Below are positions 1 through 9,500 of a stretch of DNA of 26,853 nt, in pieces. The notes under the pieces are model-generated. The model was not told the DNA's origin. It saw nothing but the letters and a program-made list of their open reading frames with translations, and made no database searches. The stretch spans positions 499,419-526,271 of the forward strand of contig KQ482018.1 of NCBI GenBank assembly GCA_001430745.1, written 5' to 3'. Every line of letters starts with the position of its first letter. Within the stretch, counting starts at the first letter, position 1. The DNA is from Auxenochlorella pyrenoidosa. Taxonomy: Eukaryota > Chlorophyta > Trebouxiophyceae > Chlorellales > Chlorellaceae. The position numbers and the translations under genes were made by a program.

Positions 1-1672
1 GGGCGCGCGCCCGCAGCGCAGCGCACGGCGGCAGCGGCAGGCCGCGAGCTCGGGAGGCAGCGATGAGTCCACCCACGATCGGTTCCAGGACTCAGGTGTG
101 CAGGGGTGTGCTGAGCCGGGTGTCAGGCTGCATGCGCTGTGTCTCAACGATCACGGTCTTGGATGTCCTGGCTACCTGGTCAGCCCACCTTTGCCTGCTT
201 GCACAACATTTTCTGCCTCGTTTGATGGGGCAACCTCCCGGATGCAGAGCCAGAAGCTGACTACACAGACAGTGAGACCAGCGGCAGCGGGGGGGCGAGC
301 AGGAAGATGAGCGGCCGCTGCTGGCGCGGCTGCGGCGCCGCCAGGGAGCGCAGCCCAGCGGCGGCAGCAGGCGCGCAGGCCGGTCACGAGGCCGGGCAGC
401 CGCCGCGCCGGCCGCTGCCGCCGGCAGGCCATCGCCTGCCGCCAGCAGCAGGGCACCTGCCGAGGGCTTGGATGCACCCACCCACGCGCATCGGTAAGGC
501 GCCCCAGCAGCGCCCCTGCCTGCTGTGCCGTCCTCTGCCCGCCCCTCTTGCCCGTTGCCTGGTCGTAGGCTGCTGGGGAGCGTTGCAAGCCATGCTGCCT
601 CTCGGGCGCATCACCCCAAGCTCTGCCCCCGCTGCTCTGGCCACGCTCCTCCCCCTGTTGCCCGGCAGGAACGTCGCGGCGCTGGCTGCCAGCTGGGATG
701 ACCTTCGCCAGGGCAGCACCACCTTTGCCGAGCTGCGCCGGTCCGGCTCCGCCGGCAGCGGCCGCAGCAGCGGCGCAGCTGCCCCTGCGCAGCCGCCGCG
801 CCGGCGCCTGGTGCGTGCCGGCGCTCTGGGCGGCAGTGCCGACGGCGGCGGCGGGGGCAGCGCAGCGGGGAGAGCTGCGAGCACTGATGAGATTGTCGAC
901 CTGCTAGACAGCCCCAGCCCTGGCCTGCTCCGGAGCGGCAGGGCAGGCGCGGCAGCGGCGGGGGCGGCCGCTGCGAACGATGAGCAGCTTGCCTGGCAGG
1001 CCATGCAGGCGGCGCTAGAAGAGGGCGGCGACCAGCAGCGGCAGCGGGGGCGGGCGCGGCAGTGGCGGGCCGTGCAGTCGCCAGCTGGCGGGGGTGGGGG
1101 CAAGGACGAGGATGAGGATGAAGAACTGGATCTCCCCTTGGCAGGTAGGCTCGGACCTGATCCTTACCGGAACTTTTTACGCCTTGTGCTGCGCAATCAG
1201 ACATGCAAGAGGGGAGAGGCGAGGCGGCACGCCGTGCTGCCCAGGGGGCCGCCTGGCCGCGCTCGCCTGCCGCAGGAGCTCCCATGCATGGAGACTGGGC
1301 CGGGCACGGTGCAAACCCCCCCTTGGCCCCCACACCTGGCCTGGCGCTGCAGTCCGTTACTCGAGGGGTATAGCTGCGGCCCGGCAGCGCGGCTCGCGCT
1401 TTGTTCCCCGCCGGCAGCAGCAGGAGCCGCAGCAGCAGCAGGCAGCGGCGCCGCCCAGCACTGGCGGGCGCACAGTCCGCGACATGCGACTGATGGCGGC
1501 GGCAGCCAGGGGTGGGGGCGCCACCCCGGGCAGCGGCGGGCGTGGCGGGGGCGGTGGCGGCGCAGGGCGGCCCGCGATCCTCATCCCGCGCATGCGAGGG
1601 TTTGAAGATGCGGCGCCAGGCGGCCAGTCTGCTGGGAACGGCAACAACAGTGGCCGTGGCCCCATGCAGTAT

Positions 1673-1704
<32 letters not shown>

Positions 1705-3138
1705 GCAGCAGCGCAACCCCTTTGTGCGATTCCAGTGCAGCAGCGGCGGCAGCGGAGCAGGCAGCGGCAGGGCAGCAGGCGGCGGGCGCGGCGACGGCGC
1801 CCGGCGCAACTCGAGTCCGCAGCCGATCTCCCGTGATCCTGCCAGGCCCAGCTCACCTCGGCCCTTGCACCATCGGAACAGCCCGCCCCGGCTTGTGAAC
1901 CGCAGCGGGCCGACGGCTGCCAGCGGCGACTTCAGCTTTGCAACCCAGCAGCTGCAGCAGCGGCCGTACTCGCCAGGCAGCATCTGCCAGCAACCAGCAC
2001 TTCCAGGGCAGCAGCACCAGCAGCACATGGGCCCCTCTTGGCGCCATCAGCAGCAGAACGGTGCACAGGCAGCATGGCAATCGTGCCACCACCAGCAGCC
2101 CCTGCTTGAGCGGCAAGCCTCGCCGCCGCAGCGGCTGCACGGCCAGCCGGCGCCAAGGCAGCCGCCAACGGGCCACCAGCACCAACGCTGGGCCCCCCTG
2201 CCGAACCCATCAGACCTACCCAACCCCCAGCAGCAGCAGCAGGGGCAGCAGGCGCAGCAGCCGGCGCGCCCCGCAATAGGCAGCACGCATGCCGGGCCGC
2301 CGGGCAGCTGGGGGGGTGCCTCGCCGGGCCTGTCGCCTAGCCTGGGCAGCTGGGCAGGCAGCGAGGCGACCCCTGGTGCATCCCTTGGTGGCACCCCGGC
2401 CAGCTTCAGTTTCCAAGACTTCCAGCCCACAGGAAACGGCAGGCAAAACAGGCAAGAGCCGCCACCAGGGCAGCAGCAGCCGGGCGGCTGGCGTCCGCAC
2501 AGCGCGCCGCGCGCACCTGCAGGCGGGGCGGCAGTGCCATGGCAGCAGCAGCCCCCACCAGCTGCGCAGCCGCCGCCGCATGCGCAGCTGCGCCATCAGC
2601 AGCATGCCACAGCAGCAGCACCCGCGCTGCCCGCCCAGCACGCCCAGCAGCAGGCACAGCAGGCACAGCAGCCCCAGCAGGCCCCCCAACAGCGGACAGA
2701 GCAGCTCAGCAAGATGGCGATCCTGGATCGCCTCAAGCCGCTGCTCAAGCAGCACATGCAGGAGGGGCTCCTGAACAGGGAGACGTACAAGCAGGTGGGT
2801 GGTGGGTCCGGGGAAGAGAGTCCAGCCTGCCCAGCCAGCCCAGCCAGCCCTGCCCTGTGCTGCGGCCCTGCAGGCCTTGGCCCCTGCCTGGCAGCCTCCA
2901 AGCCTGGCCGGCCAAACAGCGGCGTAGCCCAGGTGTGGTGAACTGGCACCTGCATGCTTAGATTTATGACCAGAGCGCCGGCGGCCCCCTGTTTACCTGC
3001 CTGCAGGCTGCCAAGGCCTCGGTGGCCAGCCTGTTTGAGGCGCAGCAGAGCCCGGGGTGGCAGGGGCTGTCAGACAGCACGGCGCAGGCGGCAGTCGCCG
3101 AGGCGGTGCAACAGGCGGTGGGCAGGCAGCCCAGCTAG
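1..3138 (+). CDS. 3' part of a large Gln/Gly/Pro-rich protein with PHRF1-like C-terminal helix
   Basis: Partial at the left edge. Proposed exons: <1..95, 248..493, 669..1144, 1353..2794, 3007..3138 (stop TAG at 3136), about 797 codons here. Introns are GT-AG and phases agree at every junction, provided one base is missing from the G7 run at 289-295. The first part is acidic/Ser-rich (SDESTHDRFQDS, EADYTDSETSGS), followed by a basic segment ending in ARLRRRQ and then DEIVDLLDSPSP. The middle, about 480 residues, is low complexity: a polyGln tract and many Gln, Pro, Gly and Ser runs. The last about 65 residues form a predicted helical segment (ILDRLKPLLKQH, then ETYKQAAKASV). Its 'LKP...YK..' pattern resembles the C-terminal motif of PHD/RING proteins such as PHRF1, which bind the RNA polymerase II CTD. 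The PHD and RING fingers would lie left of the window, so this identity is tentative. The 1145-1352 acceptor was chosen by phase and is the weakest junction. No UGUAA signal was found downstream. Confidence 0.6.
1667..1711 (+). repeat. CAG trinucleotide tract encoding polyGln
   Basis: In-frame CAG-rich tract in exon 4 of gene 1, ending in seven perfect CAG units (1691-1711) and preceded by CAG/CAC units. It encodes a Gln/His run. Tracts of this kind are common in GC-rich green algal genes and may vary in length between strains. Confidence 0.9.
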
Positions 3139-3361
3139 GGGGAGGGCGGCGCCGTGGAGGAACCGCCCTTCGGACCCGCTCTGAGCCTTGCGTGCCGCAC
3201 TCAACTCACAGCTGTTGCGGCGCGGTACAGTGCAAGAAACGAAAGGCTGTCCAGGCAGACGCGAGGCAGAAGTGCAGGTTGAGCAATGAATGAAAGTAGA
3301 GTGCAGACTAAGGAGAGGTTGTAGGTGATGGGGAGCGGAGCTCTGCAGCCGCGCGCGAGCG
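3139..3361. other. Convergent intergenic region between genes 1 and 2
   Basis: 223 bp between two facing stop codons; it must hold both 3' untranslated regions. No UGUAA polyadenylation signal was found on either strand and no hairpin or repeat was noticed. Confidence 0.6.
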
Positions 3362-5984
3362 CTATGGCACGGGCTGCTGCTCCTGCCGCCGCGCCGCGCC
3401 CGCTTCGCTGCCCGGCCCCTCTGGGTGCTGCTGCCGCCGCTCCCGCCCCTCCCTGACGGTGGCGGCTGCGTCCAGGAAGAGCTCTCCCACCGGGGTGTCG
3501 AGCTCCCTGGCGCCGGCGCTGGCGCCCGCCAGCCCCGCCCAGCGCCGATAGTCGGCAGCAAGGAGTTCGAGAAAGTTGGGCAGCGTGGCGGTGAGCACGG
3601 CGCGCAGAAGCAGGCTGCCTGCGGGGGGGCACGGCGGTACGGCGGTACGGCCAGCCAAAAAGGGGGGCGGCTCAGGCTGCGAGAGCGGCTCGGGGTGCGG
3701 CCCACGGGCGGGCATGCACCGGACACCCCTGCACGATTGCCGCTGCAGCATGCAGGGCACATTGCAAAAAGCATGCGCAGTGCAACCACCAGCAGGGGTC
3801 GGCCCCCTGCACGCACCCGCGTAGCCCAGCAGGGCATTGGGCACCACCTTGAGCGCCTTGGGCACCCGCACAGCCATGGTGACCTGCGCCCTGCAGTGCA
3901 ACAGCGCCTGCCGGCCCTGGCCTGGCCCGGGGCGCTCGCCGCCGGCGCCGCCCGGCTGTCGTGCCCGCTGCTGCGCGCCGGCAGCAGGCCCGCCCGCTGC
4001 CACGCTCCCTGCTGCTGGGCCCGCTGTGGGCGCTGCGTGCAGGCCGCCGTTGAAGCTGCTTGGCGGGTGGTCCTCAGCTTCCAGCTCGGCCACTGCAAGC
4101 TCTGCCACCTCAGCAGCAGCAGCCAGCTCAGCAGGCCCCATGTACTCGTCCTCGTCCTGCTCGTCGTGGCTGATGTAAACATGCTCGCTGGGGAAAGGGG
4201 CCGACCCCGCAGCAGCAGCAGCGGCTGCCGCCACCGCAGCCGCGCCCGCCACCTCTGGGGCTGTGCCTGCCTCATCGTCGCCGCCGCCGCCGCTGCCGTT
4301 GCGTTCCGCCGCCTGCCGCGCTGCTCCAGGCAGCCCACTGGCTGCGCCGCCGCCGCCGCTGCTGCTGCTGCTGCTACTGCCGCTGCTCTCAGGGGGCCAG
4401 GTCCTCCCGCGTGCCGCGGCGGCCCACCGGCGCAGGCGGTACACGGGCCGGCCGGGAAGGTGGTCGGGCACGGGCAGGCGGCGCGGCTGGCGCTCGCTCA
4501 CCACCGAGGTGACAATCAATTTAAAAGCCTGCGGGAGGGCGGCAGTTGCCAGAATTGCCACCCAGCTGGGTGCGTGCTCGCCACTACTTCCGGCCTTTGA
4601 GCCCTCCCTGCCCCTGCGCGGCGCACCAGACCCCCGGCCCTGCAGGACCGCCCGCATGAGAGCAGTGCATGAGAGCAGTGTTTCATGGGTGCAAGCTCCT
4701 GGCCCCGCCACCCCCCACCCCACCCCCCCGGCACCTGGTCTAGCTCTGGGGAGCCCAGCGCCGCGCGGGTGCCGGCCAGCGTGACGCGTCGCTGCTGCGG
4801 CTCGGAGAGGACGCTGCAGGGCAGGGGCCAGGGACAGGGGCCAGGAGGCGCTCCGGTTGCGGGCTCTTGGTTGGCTGCGGCAGAGCAACTGCGCTCGACA
4901 AGAGCAGCACACAACCACCGGACAAAAGCAGCACCCACGTCGCACCCGGCGCCCACAAGCCAGGCTGGGGCAGCAGCGCAGGATATGTGAGCAGGGTGTG
5001 GCAGAGGATGCCGGGGGCAGCGCCGGGTCGCACCTGATGTAGATCTCTGGCTGCAGGTCCACATTCACCAGGTCTTGCAGCGGCAGGCTGAACCGGAACA
5101 CACCGCCCTCCTCCCTGCGGGAGGGGGCAGGGGCTGACGTAGCCCACAGTCTCAGCAATGATGCATAGCAGGCATGCTGAGCCGGGGGCCGAAGCCCGCG
5201 ACGAGTACCCCCCAAAGTGGGGTGGTGCAATGACACATGCCGCCCTGCTGGCGCCGGCAGGCGAGCCTGTCGGATGCCGCGTCACTGCCGAGCGCATGCT
5301 CTATCGCCTTAGTGCAGGCGGCCGCAGGTCCACGCCCCACCTGGAAATCCACTTGGGGTCCAGCAGTGAGTACTCCTCCACAGGCAGGGCCAGGTAATCA
5401 GCCAGCTGCCTGCCGACGACCCGGCCGCCACTGGCGCCACCGCTGCCGCCACCGCTGCCGCCACCACGTGCCACATCCTGCTGCTGCTGCTGCAACGACG
5501 CGGGTGCTGGCTGGGTGCCCCTCAGTCCCGCTGCCGCAGGCTGCTCCACGCTAAGGCGCGAGTTGTACACAGCGCCAAACTGCACCCAGCGCTGCGAGGG
5601 CTGGTCCTGCTGACCGCCGTCACCGCTGCCGCCGCTGCCGCTCTCGTCACCAGCGCCCCATTTGGCACGCTCTCCCAACGCTATCACCCGGTTGATGACC
5701 TGGTGACGGGAACGAGCAGGGCAGGGGGAGCGGTGATGATTTGAACAGGAGCGGGCGGCACGTGCGCCGCAAGGGCCTCCACCGCCGCCACCACCACCCA
5801 ATTCCCCAACCAAGACGACGCAATGTGCGCGGCTTACTCGAATTGCCTTCTCCAGAGGCTCATAGGCTGGCGAAGAGTCGGGCTGAGCGCAGGTGGTCAC
5901 GAGGCGCCTTGCGCGAGCAGCCTGGGCGCGAGGAAGAGGGTTCGTCGCCGGCCGGGCAGCCGCAGTAGGCCGGCAGGAAGTCAT
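3362..5984 (-). CDS. DUF1997 family protein, probably chloroplast-targeted
   Basis: Six exons in transcript order: 5984..5838, 5699..5341, 5114..5034, 4813..4735, 4528..3817, 3618..3362 (stop TAG), 1635 nt, 544 residues. All introns are GT-AG and all phases fit. The N-terminus (MTSCRPTAAARPATNP, Ser/Thr/Ala/Arg-rich with no acidic residue in the first about 35) looks like a plastid transit peptide. The DUF1997 core is recognised from LPVEEYSLLDPKWISR (end of exon 2), FRFSLPLQDLVNVDLQPEIYI (exon 3), then FKLIVTSVV, VPKALKVVPNALLGYAG and the terminal LPNFLELLAADYRRWA. The biochemical function of DUF1997 is unknown; the family occurs in plants, algae and cyanobacteria. Odd: a stretch of about 195 residues rich in Ala, Ser, Gly and Glu lies inside exon 5 between two core strands. 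The start at 5984 was chosen for the transit-like N-terminus; an in-frame ATG at 6149 is a less likely alternative. Confidence 0.85.
4654..4679. repeat. Perfect 13-nt tandem duplication in an intron
   Basis: The unit GCATGAGAGCAGT occurs twice back to back (4654-4666, 4667-4679) inside the 4529-4734 intron of the DUF1997 gene. It does not touch the splice sites. Confidence 0.9.
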
Positions 5985-6031
5985 CGAAATGGCGCCCAGC
6001 TCACTGCAGCTCACTCCTGAGCCCACAGGGG

Positions 6032-6075
6032 AGGAGACACTGCCTGGGACGTCCTGGCTTTGAAGGAGACACTGC
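6032..6075. repeat. 12-bp direct repeat upstream of the DUF1997 start
   Basis: AGGAGACACTGC occurs at 6032-6043 and 6064-6075, 32 bp apart (three helical turns), 48-91 bp upstream of the proposed DUF1997 start codon. It could be a regulatory element or part of the 5' UTR; no function can be read from sequence. Confidence 0.5.
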
Positions 6076-6106
6076 TTGAGCCTGATGAGATGTTTGAAAG
6101 TGGTGC

Positions 6107-6111
6107 TTACA
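6107..6111 (-). terminator. Possible UGUAA polyadenylation signal for the GAF-PAS kinase
   Basis: TTACA on the plus strand reads UGUAA on the minus strand, the polyadenylation signal known from chlorophyte algae. It lies about 460 nt past the kinase stop codon, a long but possible 3' UTR. A five-base match can occur by chance. Confidence 0.3.
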
Positions 6112-6568
6112 ATGTGCGAACACCAAACAGCGAAAGAACGAGGCGCCAAGATGGCGGCAGCGGCAGCGGCAGCGCGCAGCAGACCAGCCGGTGCACGAAC
6201 TCTCCTTGACCTGCCATGGACCCTGCCAGCCCAGCTGGCCAGCCAAAGCTACAGAGCTCGGCTGTGTACGCAATCGCCACAACAGCAGTGTGCAGCTGCA
6301 TGCGGTACGTGCCGTTCTGCAGCTCATGGCGGAACTGCAGCCTGTTTTGTTGATACCCAGCAGACAACCTGTTCATCGTTGCCGCCACCTGGCTTGCACT
6401 CATAGCCACATCACAACATGACAGATCACACAGAAGAGGCGGGCATATCTTTTTCGCATGTCCAGAGCACTCGCTAGCTGTTGTTGGCTGCCGGCTAATA
6501 CCTGCATATAAGAGCCCTGCACAAAGCTGTCGGCGGCTGGCACAGAGTCACTGCCACGGTCGCCCGGC

Positions 6569-9500
6569 CTAGGTCGCAAAGGGACTGTTCCCAGGCGTGC
6601 GCCTGGTGGGCGAGCCCACGAGCAGCGGCGTCTCTGCCTCTGCTTTCTCCACCAGGGGCACCAGCAGGGACAGGACCTGAAAGCATGGGGAGGAGCGGGG
6701 AGGGCTGATGCCCAAGCACAGCATCCGGGGCGTTGCGCCAGGGAGCGGCGGGAGTGCCTGCGCCCAGGCATGGTCGGCATGCAGACCCTGCCGTCCCCCG
6801 AGCAATGACAGCGGGCTGATCTGACCTGGTGGAAGGTGGGCCGCTGTGCGCGGTCGTACGCGACGCATCGCTCGAACAGGTCCTGCACATACAGCCAGAG
6901 CATGGGGCAGGGCATAGCCGCTAGGATGCGGCATCCAGCCTCGGCCCCTGGAGAGCACAGCCACGCAATGAAGCCCCCCGGAATTCCCCAATCTGAAGGT
7001 GGTGGGCTCAAGACATGCCGCACCAGGCTCGCCAGCACCGGCGCTGGCGGCCGGCCGGAGCGGCCAGCTTGCGCCCTCTCCCTCCCCAACCCTGGCAACC
7101 CAGCTACTGCCCCTCCCACCTTGAAGCCCTGCGGCGCCTCGGCCGGCAGCTCCAGCGGGCACTGCCGGCCGCTGGTCACCTTGTAGATGACAGTCGCGGG
7201 CAGGTCCCCCGCGAAGGGCTGCTCCCCGGTGTACATCTGCAGCAAGCACAGAGCGGGGATGGGAAACCGTTCAGAGATGCCTGCATCACAGGCAAAGGTT
7301 TAAGGGGTGACTGTTGTGCCCATCCCCGCCCCATGTTCTGACACGGCGCCCTCCCAGGGCATGCTACTGTATGGCAGAGGCGGCGGCCCCACCCCACCGT
7401 CCAGAGCAGCACGCCAAATGCGTACACATCGGCGGCAGAAGTGAGCAGGCCCTTCATGAAGAGCTCAGGCGGCTGGTGGGTGACCTGCAGGCCAGCCAGG
7501 GTTGCAGCGAGGCGAACCCAGCCTTGCATCCAAGGGTGACATTGTGACTCCGATACTGAACCCCTGAAACTTCAGCCCAGTCGAGCGGGCCAGGGCAGCC
7601 AAATGCCTAAGATCCGGCACATGCAGTCGGCTGCGCACTCCATGGGCGCAAGGCACTCACCGTGCCCACGGTCTGGGTGCACTGCCCCGCCGGCATGTCG
7701 GCGCACATGCGGCTGAGCCCAAAGTCGGACACCGCGGCAGTGAAGCGCCGGTTGTTGGCGGCAGCCTTGAGCAGCACGTTGTTGGCAGACAGGTCGCTGT
7801 GCACGATGCCATGGTCGTGCAGCAGCGACATGCCGCCTTCGTGGGAGGCAGAAATCAAGGAGGATGGGTGCTTTCAATGGCCAAAATGCCCATGGAACCA
7901 AGGAACGTAGTGGACAAGAAGCTGGACGCACCACAACCCTTGTATCATGCCGCCAATAACACAACAGTGCCAGCTCCATGCCTGACTGCAGGCCCGGTGT
8001 GCCCACCAGCAATGTCCTGAGCAGTGAGCAGGATGGTCAGTATGTTGGGCCCGCTGCTGATGTTGGAGGGGGTGATGCGGAAGCGGCCCTTGCTCACGGC
8101 ATCGGCTGTGGAGTGCGGACGGGTCAGAGGGAAGGCAAGTTGGTGGGGGCCATCGAGGAGGGAACGTGTCGCGGGTCGCAAAGGATTCGCAGAGCAGCTG
8201 CAGCCAGAGCATGCTGTGTGAGCCCTGCAGCCTCACCCAGAGTGCCCCGGTTGCAGAGCTCAGTGACCACCCACAGCGTGTGGCGCACCGGGTACTGCAG
8301 GCCGGGAAACAACCAGGGCAGTGGGGTCATGAAGGTGGGCCCTGTTGCCCCAGGCTTGAAGACAACAGCAGCCGGCGGAAGCGGCAGCATGCCAACAGAG
8401 GCTCCCCTCCGCGACTAAGCACATGCAGACCCCGCACACCCGCTCACCGTGGGAGGGTCAGCAGGGTCGATTGGGTCGACGGGCCGCAGCCCGTAATCGT
8501 ACGTCTGCACAAGCGCTGGGTGGCGGGTGAACTCCCGGCCCAGCAGCGCCTGCAGAGCAGCAGTAGTGTGGGCAGGCTGGGTCGAGGACATGCGAGGCTT
8601 CTTGGTGTCGAATGCCATGCAGTGCAGCTTTGATTAGAGATTCACTGTGGACCCAGCCCAGCAGGCATGGGCCGGCCCAGCAGCCACCCCACACTGGGGA
8701 CTTGCCTCCAGCAGCGCCGAGTTCTTCTCGGCGGTGATGTCTGTCAGCCCCGTGATGGGCACAGTGTAGTAGTCCATCACCTGCAGGGCCGAGAGGGGAG
8801 CCAGGACTTTGGTGCTTGCAAAGGAACAACGCGTTTCGTGATGCATGATGCAGGCTTTCATTGACTGCCCAGTGCCAGCTTCGACCCCTGCGGTCACAAC
8901 CCATCCCAACCCAGACACCTCTCCATTCAGTTAAGCGCAGGAATCATACCTTGACCGCTGCCTCGACACCGCGCCACTGTGCCCGATATGCGCGTCCGTA
9001 TGCCCCCGCGCCCAGCAGCGGGCCAAGCGTGACTTTTTGGAACACCGAGTCTGGCTGGGTCAGCTTTGCGGGCCCAGAGAAGGACACGCTTTGCGCTGCA
9101 GGCGCAGCAAGAGAGGGGTTGTTGATGCTTGCTGGCAGTGATGCAAATTGAAACTGCACATGGAGCCAGGAAAAGCTTGCACGTGCTGCATCTGTGCACA
9201 GCCTTGCTGTGTGTGCAGGAAGGCTGCAGGATGGTTAAAGTCCAGCATTCACACCCCGTGCTCACTGTTGCCCTGGTCCACGGTGAAGGAGGGGCCCCTG
9301 CCCTCCTGGCCACCTTTGGAGGCGCTGCGGGCGCTCGCGGCCCCCGCCACCGGCAGCACAGGAGCACCGCTGCGGCTGTCCAGCAGGGCGGTGGCGCCTG
9401 CTGGGGCCACCTGCACCCAGTACAGGTGCTCAAAGCCAGCTGCCAGCGAGTCGTGCGGCGCGTGGCCTAGCTCAGACTCCACGTCACTGGGGGCCAGGGA

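Larger units (their letters stand above)
5985..6568. other. Intergenic region between the DUF1997 gene and the GAF-PAS kinase gene
   Basis: 584 bp between two genes on the minus strand. It must hold the 3' end of the kinase transcript and the promoter/5' UTR of the DUF1997 gene. It contains a UGUAA signal (6107-6111, minus strand) and a 12-bp direct repeat (6032-6043, 6064-6075). No convincing coding exon or tRNA was seen. Confidence 0.6.

Noticed and set aside
1094..1352. Start codon at 1094 giving a separate gene for the Gln-rich frame
   Set aside because: The frame before 1353 overlaps coding sequence in another frame and an intron-like stretch; joining at 1353 keeps phase with the upstream exon.
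3070..4338. Open frame of 422 codons on the minus strand overlapping the DUF1997 gene
   Set aside because: It is in another frame of the DUF1997 exons and lacks any of the conserved core motifs.
6500..6520. TATATAA-like box near ATATAAGAG
   Set aside because: It lies just past the kinase stop and over 500 bp from the DUF1997 start, with no nearby gene starting on the plus strand.
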